Below, piece by piece: positions 47,438 to 56,604 of a DNA stretch of 64,000 nucleotides (positions within the stretch are counted from its first letter, which is position 1; every line of letters begins with the position of its first letter). The DNA is from Phyllobacterium sp. OV277. Lineage in GTDB: Bacteria; Pseudomonadota; Alphaproteobacteria; Rhizobiales; Rhizobiaceae. The position numbers and the translations under genes are program-made. The notes under the pieces are model-generated. The model ran no database searches. It was not told where the DNA came from and saw nothing but the letters and a program-made list of their open reading frames with translations. The stretch covers positions 744,001-808,000 of the forward strand of contig NZ_FNIY01000001.1 of the NCBI RefSeq assembly GCF_900104355.1, given 5' to 3'.

Positions 47438-48439
47438 TCAAGCCTTGATGATCATGTCCTTGTCATCGAAACGGTAGGTGCGCCCGGCATCCGGTGTCGC
47501 ATAAAGTACCTGATCGACCTCATACTGATGCTCGCCGAAGAGCCGCACCGTTAGCGGACCGAAATCGGTCTGCAGATAGATGATTGTATCGGCGCCAAGA
47601 TGTTCCACATGGATAACCCCGCCCTTCCACGTTCCTGATGTATTGCTGACCTGAATATGTTCAGGGCGAATGCCAACGGTCTTTGCCGTGGCGTCGCCGA
47701 GCTTTGCGCCTTCGATCAGATTCATCTGCGGCGAACCGATGAAGCCAGCCACGAATAACGTCTGCGGCGAATTATAAAGCTCCATAGGCGAGCCGACCTG
47801 CTCGATCCTGCCCTTGTTCAGAACCACGATCTTGTCGGCCAGCGTCATCGCCTCCACCTGATCGTGGGTGACGTAAATCATCGTCGCTTTAAGCTGCCGG
47901 TGCAGGCGGGCGATCTCAAGCCGCGTGTTAACGCGCAGCGCCGCATCAAGGTTCGACAGGGGTTCGTCAAACAGGAACAGTTGCGGCTCGCGCACAATGG
48001 CACGCCCGATGGCCACGCGCTGGCGCTGACCGCCGGAGAGTTCGGACGGACGACGTTCGAGATAATCATCGAGCGAGAGCATGCCTGACGCGACCTTGAT
48101 GCGTTCCTTGATTTCCTCTGTCGGTTTGCCAGCCTGCTTCAGGCCAAGGCCCATATTGTCCCGGACAGAAAGATGCGGGTAGAGCGCATAAGTCTGGAAC
48201 ACCATGGCGATGCCGCGCTTTGCCGGCGGTGTGTTGTTGACCTTCTTGCCATCGATCAGGATTTCGCCTGATGTTGCATCCTCCAGCCCGGCGATCACAC
48301 GCAAAAGGGTTGATTTGCCACAGCCGGATGGTCCGACAAAAATCACGAATTCGCCATCCTTGACCTCAAGGTCAATGCCTTTCAGCACGTCCACGTGGCC
48401 GAAAGACTTACGAATATTTTCAATCTTCAAAGAACCCAA
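47438..48439 (-). CDS. Sugar ABC transporter ATP-binding protein (MsmK/UgpC type)
   Basis: 333 residues, ATPase of the carbohydrate uptake CUT1 family: Walker [10 protein letters not shown] near 39, LSGGQRQR near 135, Walker [13 protein letters not shown], then the TOBE/OB regulatory domain about 240-330. Start is TTG at 48439 ([14 protein letters not shown]), no ATG in range. Last gene of the murQ-led operon; probably energises the adjacent permeases. Confidence 0.9.
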   Translation of the reverse strand: MGSLKIENIRKSFGHVDVLKGIDLEVKDGEFVIFVGPSGCGKSTLLRVIAGLEDATSGEILIDGKKVNNTPPAKRGIAMVFQTYALYPHLSVRDNMGLGLKQAGKPTEEIKERIKVASGMLSLDDYLERRPSELSGGQRQRVAIGRAIVREPQLFLFDEPLSNLDAALRVNTRLEIARLHRQLKATMIYVTHDQVEAMTLADKIVVLNKGRIEQVGSPMELYNSPQTLFVAGFIGSPQMNLIEGAKLGDATAKTVGIRPEHIQVSNTSGTWKGGVIHVEHLGADTIIYLQTDFGPLTVRLFGEHQYEVDQVLYATPDAGRTYRFDDKDMIIKA

Positions 48440-48467
48440 TGTCTTGTTCCCGTCTTCAAACTTTTAA

Positions 48468-49535
48468 TTAAAGGTCAACCGGCTTGCCGGTGCGCACGCT
48501 TTCATCTGCCGCAAGACAGACACTCAGCGATCGCACGGCATCCTGCATGTGGCGGCCAAGGTCGAGATTTTCCCGGATGGCTTTGAGCACAAAGGCCTGC
48601 TCCAGATCACAAAGATCCTGATGACCGGGTTCGCCCGCCATGTTGAGCAGTTCGTCCGGCTTGGCAAAACGCCCGTCAGCGCCCCTTTTGGCCGAATGCA
48701 ACCGGATGGTCGATGTCTTGGTATGCGAGTCGATATCATCCGACTTGGCGTTCTGGTCCATGACAATGGACACACAGCCATTGGGCGAAATGACATCCTT
48801 TACGAAGAAAGCCGTTTCCGAAATCATCGGACCCCAGCCCGCCTCATACCAGCCGACGGAATTGTCATCGAACAGCACCTGAAGATGGCCGTAATTGTAC
48901 ATCTTGGCGTCGATCTCATCAGAGAGCCGCACCCCCATGCCGCGTACCTGAACGGGCTTGGCATCGGTAATCTGCAACATCACATCAAGATAATGCACAC
49001 CGCAATCGACGATGGGCGATGTGGTCTGCATCAGCGCCTTGTGAGTTTCCCATGTGGGTCCGCTCGACTGTTGGTTGAGGTTCATGCGGAAAACATAGGG
49101 GCCGCCGAGCTTGCGGGCTTCCCCGATCAGCCGCACCCATGAGGGATGATGGCGCAGGATATAGCCAATCACCAGCTTGCGGCCATATTGCTTGGCCGCA
49201 GCCACCACACGTTCCGCATCGGCAACCGTGGTTGCAAGCGGCTTTTCGACAAAAACATCGGCTCCGGCTGCCATGGCCGCAACCGCATAATCCGCGTGGC
49301 TGTCGGAATAAGTGTTGATCGAAACCAGTTCCGGTTTGAGTTCAGCCAGCGCCTGTTCGAACGATGGATGGATTGTATAGCCCTGCAATTCCTCGGCCAG
49401 CGGCACGACGGAGCGGTTCACCAGTCCGACAATCTCAAAACCGGGATTGTTGTGATAGGCGAGCGCGTGGCTTCGGCCCATATTGCCAAGCCCTGCAACC
49501 AGAACCCGCACGGGCTTTTGCGTATTCGCGCTCAT
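48468..49535 (-). CDS. Gfo/Idh/MocA family oxidoreductase
   Basis: 355 residues: N-terminal NAD(P) Rossmann domain with VAGLGNMGRSHALAYHNNP, EKP motif in VFVEKPLATT near 95, and a C-terminal beta-sheet domain with DCGVHYLDVML (the conserved Asp-His). Would oxidise or reduce a sugar at an alcohol position; the place inside an amino-sugar uptake operon suggests a GlcNAc- or MurNAc-related substrate. ATG at 49535 overlaps the permease stop (ATGA). Confidence 0.88.
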   Translation of the reverse strand: MSANTQKPVRVLVAGLGNMGRSHALAYHNNPGFEIVGLVNRSVVPLAEELQGYTIHPSFEQALAELKPELVSINTYSDSHADYAVAAMAAGADVFVEKPLATTVADAERVVAAAKQYGRKLVIGYILRHHPSWVRLIGEARKLGGPYVFRMNLNQQSSGPTWETHKALMQTTSPIVDCGVHYLDVMLQITDAKPVQVRGMGVRLSDEIDAKMYNYGHLQVLFDDNSVGWYEAGWGPMISETAFFVKDVISPNGCVSIVMDQNAKSDDIDSHTKTSTIRLHSAKRGADGRFAKPDELLNMAGEPGHQDLCDLEQAFVLKAIRENLDLGRHMQDAVRSLSVCLAADESVRTGKPVDL

Positions 49536-50371
49536 TTGACGGCTCCGGATGTAATGCCGCGGATCAATTGCCGCGAGAACAGGAAGTAGAGGACGAGCAC
49601 CGGCAGAATGGCGAGGGTGAGTGCCGCCAGAACCGCATTCCAGTTGGTGACGAACTGGCCGATGAACACCTGCGATCCCAAGGTAACGGTCTTGGTTGCG
49701 TCGCTCGGAGCAAGGATCAGCGGGAACCACAGATCGTTCCAGATCGGGATCATGGTGAACACGGCAACCGTGGCCATGGCTGGCCGCACCAGCGGCAGCA
49801 CCAGCCGGAAGAAGATCGAATATTCAGACAGCCCATCGATACGCCCGGCATTCTTCAGATCGTCGGACACGGTGCGCATGAACTCGGTCAGGATGAACAC
49901 GGCAAGTGGCAGGCCCTGCGCCGTATAAACGAGGATCAGCGCAGTCAGCGTATTGACGAGACCGGTTGCAACCATGCCTTGAAGGATGGCGACTGTACCA
50001 AGGCGGATCGGGATCATGATGCCAAGAGCAAGATAGAGACCCGTCAATGCATTCCCGCGGAAGCGGTATTCCGACAGCGCGAAGGCAGCCATGGCGCCGA
50101 ACAGCAGCACGAAGAAAATCGACACGGATGTGACGATCAGGCTGTTCTGGAAGTACAGGGTGAAGTCCCCCTGCTTCAGCACCGATTCATAGCCAACCAG
50201 GCTGAAACTCTTTGCATCAGGCAGACCAAGCGGATTGCGGAAAATCGACGCCCGGTCCTTGAACGAGTTGATGACGGTCAGGAACACCGGGAACAGCGCA
50301 ATCAGTGTATAGATAATCAACGCCAGATGGACGAAACCGGAGCGAAGGGGCGACGTGCGGGCTTTTGCCAT
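49532..50371 (-). CDS. Sugar ABC transporter permease, MalG type (NgcG-like)
   Basis: 279-residue CUT1 inner membrane permease with about six helices and the EAA loop as KNAGRIDGLSEYSIFFRLVLPLVRPA near 190, which contacts the ATPase. GGAGG precedes the ATG. Partner of the upstream permease; comparison with the Sinorhizobium GlcNAc locus (binding protein, two permeases, oxidoreductase, ATPase) suggests N-acetylglucosamine or chitobiose. Confidence 0.88.
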   Translation of the reverse strand: MAKARTSPLRSGFVHLALIIYTLIALFPVFLTVINSFKDRASIFRNPLGLPDAKSFSLVGYESVLKQGDFTLYFQNSLIVTSVSIFFVLLFGAMAAFALSEYRFRGNALTGLYLALGIMIPIRLGTVAILQGMVATGLVNTLTALILVYTAQGLPLAVFILTEFMRTVSDDLKNAGRIDGLSEYSIFFRLVLPLVRPAMATVAVFTMIPIWNDLWFPLILAPSDATKTVTLGSQVFIGQFVTNWNAVLAALTLAILPVLVLYFLFSRQLIRGITSGAVK

Positions 50372-50383
50372 GATGAGACCCTC

Positions 50384-51334
50384 CTAGAACTGGTATCGGC
50401 GCATGCGCCGCTGGATGGCGAAGAGATAGATGCAGACACCGGTCAGGATGATAAGGAACATCACCGTCGCAATGGTTGCGCCCATGGATTTGTCACCGAT
50501 CTGCAGCTGGAAGCCGAAGAAGGTGCGGTAAAGCAGCGTACCCAGAATATCCGTCGATCCATCAGGCCCCGCCAGCGCGCCCTGCACCGTATAAACAAGA
50601 TCGAAAGCGTTGAAATTGCCGACAAAAGTGAGAATGGAGATGATGCCGATGGATGGCAGGATCAGCGGCAGCTTGATTTTCCAGAACTGGCTCCAGCCGG
50701 TAATGCCATCGCATTCCGCAGCTTCAAGAACCTCTTCTGGAATGCTCAGCATCGAGGCGTAAATCAGCATCGTCGGGATGCCAACATTCTGCCAGACCGA
50801 AATCAGCGATACGGTGATGAGCGCCGTATCCGGCCTTCCCAGCCACGGCGCAAACAGCGATTTCAGGCCGACCAGATCAAGCAGATAGGGCGATACACCC
50901 CAGATCGGCGAGAGGATCAGCTTCCAGATGAAGCCGACAATCACGAAGGAGAGCAGCGTCGGCAGGAACAGCGCGGTTCGGTAGAATGCGCCAAACCGCA
51001 GCTTTGGTACGGAAAGCAGCGCCGCGAGGGCAACGCCAATCGGGTTCTGCACCAGCATATGGATCAGGAAGAAAACGAAATTGTTGCGCAGGGCATTCCA
51101 GAAACTGGCCGACCAGCGCGGCTCACCAAACAGGGTCTGGAAATTGCCGAAGCCGACAAATACGCTATGGCCGTCGACCTCGTTGAACAGGGACAGGCGC
51201 AATGTCTCGATCAGAGGCAGGATCATGATTGCCGTGTAGACGATCACCGCCGGCAGCAGGAACACAAGGATGTGCCAGCGCCGTGTGCGTTTGTCCTGAC
51301 CCGTGTCAGACTGGGTATAGTCGGCCGTGCTCAT
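50384..51334 (-). CDS. Sugar ABC transporter permease, MalF type (NgcF-like)
   Basis: 316-residue CUT1 permease with about six helices after a 25-residue polar N-terminus. EAA-type loop EEVLEAAECDGITGWSQFWKIKLPLILPSIG near 215. The stop is 12 bases before the second permease. Expected to form the channel with its neighbour; substrate inferred as an amino sugar from the flanking murQ and nag genes. Confidence 0.88.
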   Translation of the reverse strand: MSTADYTQSDTGQDKRTRRWHILVFLLPAVIVYTAIMILPLIETLRLSLFNEVDGHSVFVGFGNFQTLFGEPRWSASFWNALRNNFVFFLIHMLVQNPIGVALAALLSVPKLRFGAFYRTALFLPTLLSFVIVGFIWKLILSPIWGVSPYLLDLVGLKSLFAPWLGRPDTALITVSLISVWQNVGIPTMLIYASMLSIPEEVLEAAECDGITGWSQFWKIKLPLILPSIGIISILTFVGNFNAFDLVYTVQGALAGPDGSTDILGTLLYRTFFGFQLQIGDKSMGATIATVMFLIILTGVCIYLFAIQRRMRRYQF

Positions 51335-51466
51335 TAAATCGCAAACCCCTGCTTCTTGATTTGTTGGTCATGGAAAACCGGTCCATGACTGCCGTTCGTC
51401 AAACGAATGGTCGACAATAATCGCAATATCCGGAGCGGCTCGACAAAACCTGCTCGCGATAAAGAA

Positions 51467-51498
51467 AATGCCGGGACGGCATGCACCATCCCGGCATT
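51467..51498 (-). terminator. Stem-loop between the binding-protein and permease genes
   Basis: Minus strand AATGCCGGGA, 12-base loop, TCCCGGCATT then TTCTTTAT. 7 bases past the binding-protein stop. Inside an operon such stems usually cause partial termination or protect the mRNA, so the binding protein is made in excess. Confidence 0.65.
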
Positions 51499-51505
51499 GA
51501 ATTGC

Positions 51506-52765
51506 TTATTTCGCAGGCTTATACCAGCTATCGAGACCATCCTGCAGCTTCTTGGCTGCAACTTCTGGTGTATCAGTGCCGTTGATCACATTGGCCGATT
51601 CAACCCAGGTTTCGTTTTCGAGGTTCGGCTTGCCGCGCGACAGGATCTGATAGGTGGAGCGGATCGTTGGCTTGCACTTTTCGCGCCATGACACGAATTC
51701 CTGCGCCAGCGGGTCCTTCATCTTGACCGGTGTCGACGACAGGCTGAAGAAGCCCGGCAGCGCATTTGCATAGATGTCGGCGAACTCAGGCGAAGCGACC
51801 CATGACAGGAACTTCTTGGCGGCTTCAGGATTCTTGCTCTTCGCATTCATCGCTGCACCAAGATCGGCATGATCCGAGATGTAGCAGGTGTCGCCAGCCT
51901 TCTGGACCGGTGGCAGGAACGCACCCATCTTGAACTGCGCCTGTGTGTTGAACAGCGAGATTTCCCACGAACCGGCAGGATAAATCGCAGCACGGCCGAG
52001 TGTGAACAGGTTCTGGCTGTCTGGATAGGTCTGGGCTTCGAAACCGTCGCCGAGATAATCCTTCCACTTGGCCAGCGTCTTGTAAGGCGCAACCCAATCC
52101 GCATCGGTAAGCTTCTGCGTACCCTTGATCAGTGCAGTACGGCCTTCTTCGCCCTTCCAGTAGTTTGGACCAATGTTCTGGTAGCCCATGGTTGCGGCTT
52201 CCCAGAGATCCTTGGTGCCCATGGCGAGCGGAATGTAGGTGCCGTCCTTCTTGATCTTGTCGAGAGCAGCGAAGAATTCAGCTTCCGTCGTTGGAACAGC
52301 GATGCCGAGCTTGTCAAAAGCATCCTTGTTGTAGATGAAGCCGTGGATAACCGAGGCCATCGGCACGCAGAACGTGTCGGAACCATCGTCCGTGCTCCAG
52401 GCGGCCTTGGCAACTGGAGAGAAGTTCTCGATGCCCGGAAGGCTCTTCAGGCTCGACAGATTGCCGCGCTTGAACTGTTCCAGCGACTTGTCGAAGGGCC
52501 GGCAGGTGATGATGTCACCGGCGCTGCCTGCATCGAAGCGGGCGCCAAGTGCGGCATCATATTCGGTTGGTGGTGTCGGTGCGAACTTGATCTTGATGCC
52601 GGGATTCTTCGCTTCGAAGGCCGGGATCAGCTTTTCCTGCCAGATCGCAAGATCGTCGGTACGCCAGCTTTCAATTGTCAGCGTGGTGTCGGCAGCGTGC
52701 GCGAAACCGGCCGAAGCCAGAATGCTGGTAGCCATAAGCAGTGTTTTTAAAGTCGTGCTTCCCAT
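51506..52765 (-). CDS. Sugar ABC transporter substrate-binding protein (NgcE-like)
   Basis: 419 residues: type I signal peptide about 1-24 (ATSILASAGFAHA), then the CUT1 SBP fold with IESWRTDDLAIWQEKLIPAFE, GDIITCRPFDKS and a C-terminal AAKKLQDGLDSWY tail. Periplasmic, feeds the two permeases. ATG at 52765 preceded by AGGAG; a longer reading adds six residues before the ribosome site. Substrate probably GlcNAc/chitooligosaccharide or MurNAc from context. Confidence 0.88.
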   Translation of the reverse strand: MGSTTLKTLLMATSILASAGFAHAADTTLTIESWRTDDLAIWQEKLIPAFEAKNPGIKIKFAPTPPTEYDAALGARFDAGSAGDIITCRPFDKSLEQFKRGNLSSLKSLPGIENFSPVAKAAWSTDDGSDTFCVPMASVIHGFIYNKDAFDKLGIAVPTTEAEFFAALDKIKKDGTYIPLAMGTKDLWEAATMGYQNIGPNYWKGEEGRTALIKGTQKLTDADWVAPYKTLAKWKDYLGDGFEAQTYPDSQNLFTLGRAAIYPAGSWEISLFNTQAQFKMGAFLPPVQKAGDTCYISDHADLGAAMNAKSKNPEAAKKFLSWVASPEFADIYANALPGFFSLSSTPVKMKDPLAQEFVSWREKCKPTIRSTYQILSRGKPNLENETWVESANVINGTDTPEVAAKKLQDGLDSWYKPAK

Positions 52766-52800
52766 TTTAGTCTCCTGTTGCACCCTTTTGAGCAGTGCCG

Positions 52801-53712
52801 TTAACGAGAGCCGAGGCTCCCTTTGAGTTCCGAAAGCGCCGGGCGTAGCCTCTGTTGATTGCCTTCGAGAATGTGTGATGCCTGTTTTGCATTGGCGGCT
52901 CCGGCGGCCAGCAGGATCGCGGATTTCACCGAACCGCCAGATGAGGCCAGATGCTGCTTTGCATGCGCGATATCGCAGGCACCGATAGCCGAAACGATGA
53001 TCGCCGCGCGCTCACGCAGCTTTTCATTGTCGGCAACGAGATTGACCATATAGCCGTCATGCACATGGCCAAGATGCACAGCCATCAGCGTCGACAAGAG
53101 GTTGAGCGCGATCTTCTGCGCAGTGCCTGCCCCCATTCGGGTTGATCCGGCGACGATTTCCGGCGGCGTTTCCAGCGTGATGGCAACATCAGCCTGCGCG
53201 AAAAGCGGAACATCAGGATTATTGGCAATGGCAATGATTTTCAGCCCGCGCCGCTTGGCTTCATCATTCGCTGCGAGCGCATAGGGCGTGGTGCCGCTGG
53301 CGGAAATGGAAATCAGACAGTCGCCCTGCCCCAGTCCCGCACCGGCAATGTCTCTGGCGGCCTGCTCGACATCATCTTCATAGCTGCCTGCAAGGCGATT
53401 AAGGCCTTCAATACCACCCGCCAGCAGAATAACAACGCGGTCAGGGGCAATGCCGTAGGTGCCAGGCAATTCAAGCGCGTCGGCAAGGGCCATCAAGCCG
53501 GAGCTGCCCGCAGCGGCATAGGCGATGCGCCCGCCAGCGGCGAGAGTCTCGGCGGCCAGCAATGCGCCCTTGGCAATGGAATCCGTTGCGCGCGCCACCG
53601 AAGCCGCAGCCTCGATCTGCGCCTCGTGCAGCAAACGCAAAACATCTTCTGGCGATCGCTCGTCCAGTCCGGATGCCTTGTCGTTGCGTTGCTCGGTACG
53701 GGTTACCACCAC
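52801..53712 (-). CDS. murQ: N-acetylmuramic acid 6-phosphate etherase MurQ
   Basis: Cytosolic enzyme that removes D-lactate from MurNAc-6-P to give GlcNAc-6-P in peptidoglycan recycling. 303 residues, one SIS domain: AAAGSSGLMALADALELPGTYG, GIEGLNRLAGSYEDDVEQA (acid region), ISASGTTPYALAA and GSTRMGAGTAQKIALNLLST, all typical. Starts GTG at 53712 after AGGAGAGG. First gene of the importer operon, facing the nag operon. Needs a MurNAc-6-P source, such as the BadF-type kinase opposite. Confidence 0.94.
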   Translation of the reverse strand: MVVTRTEQRNDKASGLDERSPEDVLRLLHEAQIEAAASVARATDSIAKGALLAAETLAAGGRIAYAAAGSSGLMALADALELPGTYGIAPDRVVILLAGGIEGLNRLAGSYEDDVEQAARDIAGAGLGQGDCLISISASGTTPYALAANDEAKRRGLKIIAIANNPDVPLFAQADVAITLETPPEIVAGSTRMGAGTAQKIALNLLSTLMAVHLGHVHDGYMVNLVADNEKLRERAAIIVSAIGACDIAHAKQHLASSGGSVKSAILLAAGAANAKQASHILEGNQQRLRPALSELKGSLGSR

Positions 53713-53736
53713 TCGCCTCTCCTCATTGCGATAATT

Positions 53737-53754
53737 AATGCCAAAAAAATACCA
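53737..53754 (-). promoter_or_regulatory. NagQ-type operator of the murQ operon
   Basis: Minus strand TGGTATT-TTTT-TGGCATT: two 7-base repeats separated by 4 bases, 25 bases upstream of the murQ start. The same 7-4-7 pattern lies at the opposite promoter. Published comparative work describes TGGTATT direct repeats with 4-base gaps as sites of the GntR regulator NagQ. Confidence 0.7.
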
Positions 53755-53869
53755 CTTGTCCAGCAGTTCTTAAAAAAATCCTGAATTGATTTTTGCATAA
53801 ATTAAATTTCCCAATAAAATCAACATGATAATTAAAAGTGGAAAAAACATGGAATTAACGCTTGGCTAT

Positions 53870-53887
53870 TGGTATTTTATTGGTATT
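53870..53887 (+). promoter_or_regulatory. NagQ-type operator of the kinase-gntR-nagB-nagA operon
   Basis: TGGTATT-TTAT-TGGTATT, two perfect 7-base repeats with a 4-base gap, 23 bases upstream of the kinase GTG. Likely target of the GntR protein encoded in the same operon. Confidence 0.75.
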
Positions 53888-53910
53888 CTATTTTTCGGAG
53901 GACGGTTGAC

Positions 53911-54798
53911 GTGACATATCTTCTGGGAATTGATGGTGGCGGAACGGGTTGCAGAGCAGCTGTGACCGATAGGAATGGCCTCGTTCTGGGCATCGGCAAA
54001 AGCGGTTCGGCCAATATCATGACCGATATGGATGCCGCACGCCTGAACATTCTCGATGCCACGCGCGCAGCCTTTACCACTGCCGGCATTGATCATGCAG
54101 CGATTGCATCCACGGACGCGGTTCTCGGACTTGCCGGGGCGCTGATCAGCGGCAACAGTAAAAAGTTGCAGGCAACACTGCCGTTTCGCCAATCACTGGT
54201 CTTTTCGGATGGTGTCATTGCCCTTCAGGGTGCGCTTGGCGACAATGATGGAACGGTGGTCATCATTGGAACGGGGTCCTTCTTTCTCACCCGCGACGGC
54301 AATGAAATCCGTTTTGCCGGAGGCTGGGGCTTCAAGGTTGGTGATCTTGGCGGCGGCGCCAGAATTGGCCGCGACCTTCTGGAAGAAACACTACTTGCCT
54401 ATGACCACTTTCATCCCTCCTCGCCTCTGACCGATAGCGTCATGGCGCGCTTTGAGAACAACCCGCACCGTATTGTCGAGTTTGCCCATTCGGCCCGTCC
54501 CGGCGATTTTGGTGGCCTTGCCCCCATGGTTTTCGAATATGCCGCGAAGAATGACCCGATAGCACTGGCAATGCTGCAGAAATCGGTAATGCAGATTGAA
54601 GAGGGTCTTGATGCGATCATGCCGTCAGCACAGGAACGTCTGTCATTGATCGGCGGCCTTGGTGCATTGTTTGAAGCGCGCCTTTCCCCCCGTTACAGAG
54701 CAAAGCTGCATAAGCCCCTGAACGATGCGCTCACCGGTGCCGTGCAACTCGCCGTGAAGAATTTTGCATCGGCGGGCAAGGAGGCGGTACATGGCTGA
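53911..54798 (+). CDS. BadF/BadG-type sugar kinase (GlcNAc/MurNAc kinase)
   Basis: 295 residues, ASKHA-fold kinase. LLGIDGGGTGCRAAVTDRNG (phosphate-1), VLGLAGALISGN, VVIIGTGSFFLTRDG (phosphate-2) and GGWGFKVGDLGGGARIGRDLLE are typical of the GlcNAc kinase branch. The start is GTG at 53911 with GGAGG 9 bases upstream. Expected to phosphorylate the imported sugar at C6; because murQ is divergently linked, MurNAc (as in MurK) is possible besides GlcNAc. Overlaps gntR by 8 bases. Confidence 0.87.
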   Translation: MTYLLGIDGGGTGCRAAVTDRNGLVLGIGKSGSANIMTDMDAARLNILDATRAAFTTAGIDHAAIASTDAVLGLAGALISGNSKKLQATLPFRQSLVFSDGVIALQGALGDNDGTVVIIGTGSFFLTRDGNEIRFAGGWGFKVGDLGGGARIGRDLLEETLLAYDHFHPSSPLTDSVMARFENNPHRIVEFAHSARPGDFGGLAPMVFEYAAKNDPIALAMLQKSVMQIEEGLDAIMPSAQERLSLIGGLGALFEARLSPRYRAKLHKPLNDALTGAVQLAVKNFASAGKEAVHG

Positions 54799-55579
54799 TG
54801 GTCTGATCGATATCCTGCCGACGCTCAATGACAGCTCCGCCAGTGGCGGTCCGCTTTATGTCAAACTCCAACGGCTGATTGAAACGGCGGTGCGTGACGG
54901 CATGTTGCAACCGGGCGATGCATTACCACCGGAGCGGGAACTCGCCACCATCGCCGATATTTCGCGCGTTACCGTGCGCAAAGCTGTTCAGGGTCTGGTG
55001 AATACTGGGCTGCTTGTTCAGCGGCATGGATCAGGCACATTCGTCGCGCCCCGCTCCGAGCGGGTCGAGCAATCGCTTTCGCATCTCACATCCTTCACCG
55101 AAGACATGGCGCGGCGCGGCATGATCGTCCGCTCCACCTGGCTTGATCGCGGCATCTATGCGCCATCGCCGGAGGAAATGGTCACACTCGGATTGTCATC
55201 AGGCGAGAAGGTCGCGCGTATCAGCCGTTTGCGCGTTGCCAATGACACACCCATGGCCATTGAACGCGCTGCCCTGTCCATTCATGTCCTGCCCAATCCG
55301 GAACTGGTGACACTCTCACTCTATGCGGTGCTTGCAGAAGGCGGCAACCGCCCGGCCCGCGCTATCCAGCGCATTTCGGCGGCGATCCTCAAAGAGGCCG
55401 ATGCCAAGCTGCTAGAGGTTCCCGCCGGTTCCGCCAGCCTCAACATAGAACGCATATCCTACCTTGAATCAGGAAAAGTGATCGAGTTCACCCGGTCGAT
55501 TTACCGGGCGGACGCCTATGAATTCGTCGCGGAGCTGAAGCTCGGCGACTCCTCGGAAATTTCAGGAGCAGTACTTTGA
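54791..55579 (+). CDS. GntR-family regulator (HutC subfamily, NagQ-like)
   Basis: 262 residues: GntR winged helix about 20-90 (GGPLYVKLQRLIETAVRDG, LPPERELATIADISRVTVRKAVQGL) and a C-terminal UTRA effector domain about 110-255 (SHLTSFTEDM, RISYLESGKVIEFTRSIYRADAYEF). Placed in the nag operon between kinase and deaminase. Probably represses both divergent operons through TGGTATT repeats and responds to GlcNAc-6-P or GlcN-6-P. ATG at 54791 overlaps the kinase gene by 8 bases. Confidence 0.9.
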   Translation: MADGLIDILPTLNDSSASGGPLYVKLQRLIETAVRDGMLQPGDALPPERELATIADISRVTVRKAVQGLVNTGLLVQRHGSGTFVAPRSERVEQSLSHLTSFTEDMARRGMIVRSTWLDRGIYAPSPEEMVTLGLSSGEKVARISRLRVANDTPMAIERAALSIHVLPNPELVTLSLYAVLAEGGNRPARAIQRISAAILKEADAKLLEVPAGSASLNIERISYLESGKVIEFTRSIYRADAYEFVAELKLGDSSEISGAVL

Positions 55580-56604
55580 CCAACGGAACACTCATGCGCG
55601 CAGAAATCCTGTCCATCCCGGATGTGACAGCACGGTTTCTCGATGCATCCCGCGATACGCTGGCCAATGCCGGGGCAAAACTGCGCGAGAAAAACCCGCC
55701 CTTCCTCGCATCCATTGCGCGCGGCTCGTCGGACCATGTTACGGCATACCTGAAATATGCAACTGAACTGACCGCAGGCATTCCGGTTGCCTCGCTCGGA
55801 CCTTCGATTGCCTCGATTTACGGTGTGACGCTGAAGCTCGAAAGCGCCGCAACGCTTTCCATTTCTCAATCCGGTAAAAGCCCTGACATTGTCAGCATGA
55901 CCAAGGCCGCGCGCGAAAGCGGTGCGCTGACGCTCGCTATTACTAATGAAATCAACTCCGATCTCGCCTATGCCAGCAATCTTGCTATCGATATTCTGGC
56001 CGGACAAGAACGTAGCGTCGCAGCCACCAAGACCTTTGTCAGTTCGGCGGTAGCTGGTCTCGCGCTGATCGGTCACTGGACCCAGAATGAAGAGCTTCTG
56101 ACAGCCATTGATGAGCTTCCCAAAGCGCTTGCGGCAGCCATCCGCTGCGACTGGTCGCCTTTTGGCGCTGCGATGAAGGGCGAAAACTCCCTGTTCGTGC
56201 TGGGTCGTGGACCCTCATTTGCCGTCTCTAACGAAGTCGCGCTAAAATTCAAGGAAACCAGCGCCATGCATGCGGAATCCTACTCCGCTGCGGAAGTCAT
56301 GCACGGACCGAAGGCTATTGTCGGCAAGGACTTCCCTGTTCTGGTGCTGGCAACACGCGATGCAGCTGAGGATTCGCTCGTTGAAGCCGCTGACCGCCTG
56401 GCCGAACAGGAAGCCGCCGTGTTTCTCACGTCTGCCAAGCCATCAAAGGCGACCGCCCTGCCGTTCATCGCCACGTCGCATCCGCTCACTGACCCGCTGA
56501 CCCTGCTGGTTTCGTTCTATGCTTTCGTTGAGGAATTTGCCCGCAGCCGCGGCCTTAATCCGGATGAGCCACCGCATTTGAGAAAAGTGACTGAAACAAT
56601 ATGA
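55576..56604 (+). CDS. SIS-type glucosamine-6-phosphate deaminase (NagB-II)
   Basis: Converts GlcN-6-P to Fru-6-P and ammonia. 342 residues with two SIS domains: LASIARGSSDHVTAYLKY, ATLSISQSGKSPDIVSMTK, NEINSDLAYASNLAIDI and a C-terminal SIS with SYSAAEVMHGPKAIV. It looks like the isomerase half of glutamine-fructose-6-P transaminase without the glutaminase domain, the NagB-II arrangement. TTG start at 55576 has AGGAG 7 bases ahead and overlaps the gntR stop; an ATG six codons later is the alternative. Confidence 0.9.
   Translation: MTNGTLMRAEILSIPDVTARFLDASRDTLANAGAKLREKNPPFLASIARGSSDHVTAYLKYATELTAGIPVASLGPSIASIYGVTLKLESAATLSISQSGKSPDIVSMTKAARESGALTLAITNEINSDLAYASNLAIDILAGQERSVAATKTFVSSAVAGLALIGHWTQNEELLTAIDELPKALAAAIRCDWSPFGAAMKGENSLFVLGRGPSFAVSNEVALKFKETSAMHAESYSAAEVMHGPKAIVGKDFPVLVLATRDAAEDSLVEAADRLAEQEAAVFLTSAKPSKATALPFIATSHPLTDPLTLLVSFYAFVEEFARSRGLNPDEPPHLRKVTETI

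Noticed and set aside
48468-49730. 420-residue version of the Gfo/Idh protein
   Set aside because: The first 65 residues lie inside the upstream permease gene in another frame; ATG at 49535 with the ATGA overlap is the natural start.
49364-51337. 657-residue open frame on the plus strand antisense to the ABC permeases
   Set aside because: It lies wholly opposite two well-recognised permease genes and part of the oxidoreductase gene, is full of Gln/Arg/His/Glu typical of antisense frames of GC-rich membrane genes, and has no recognisable domain.
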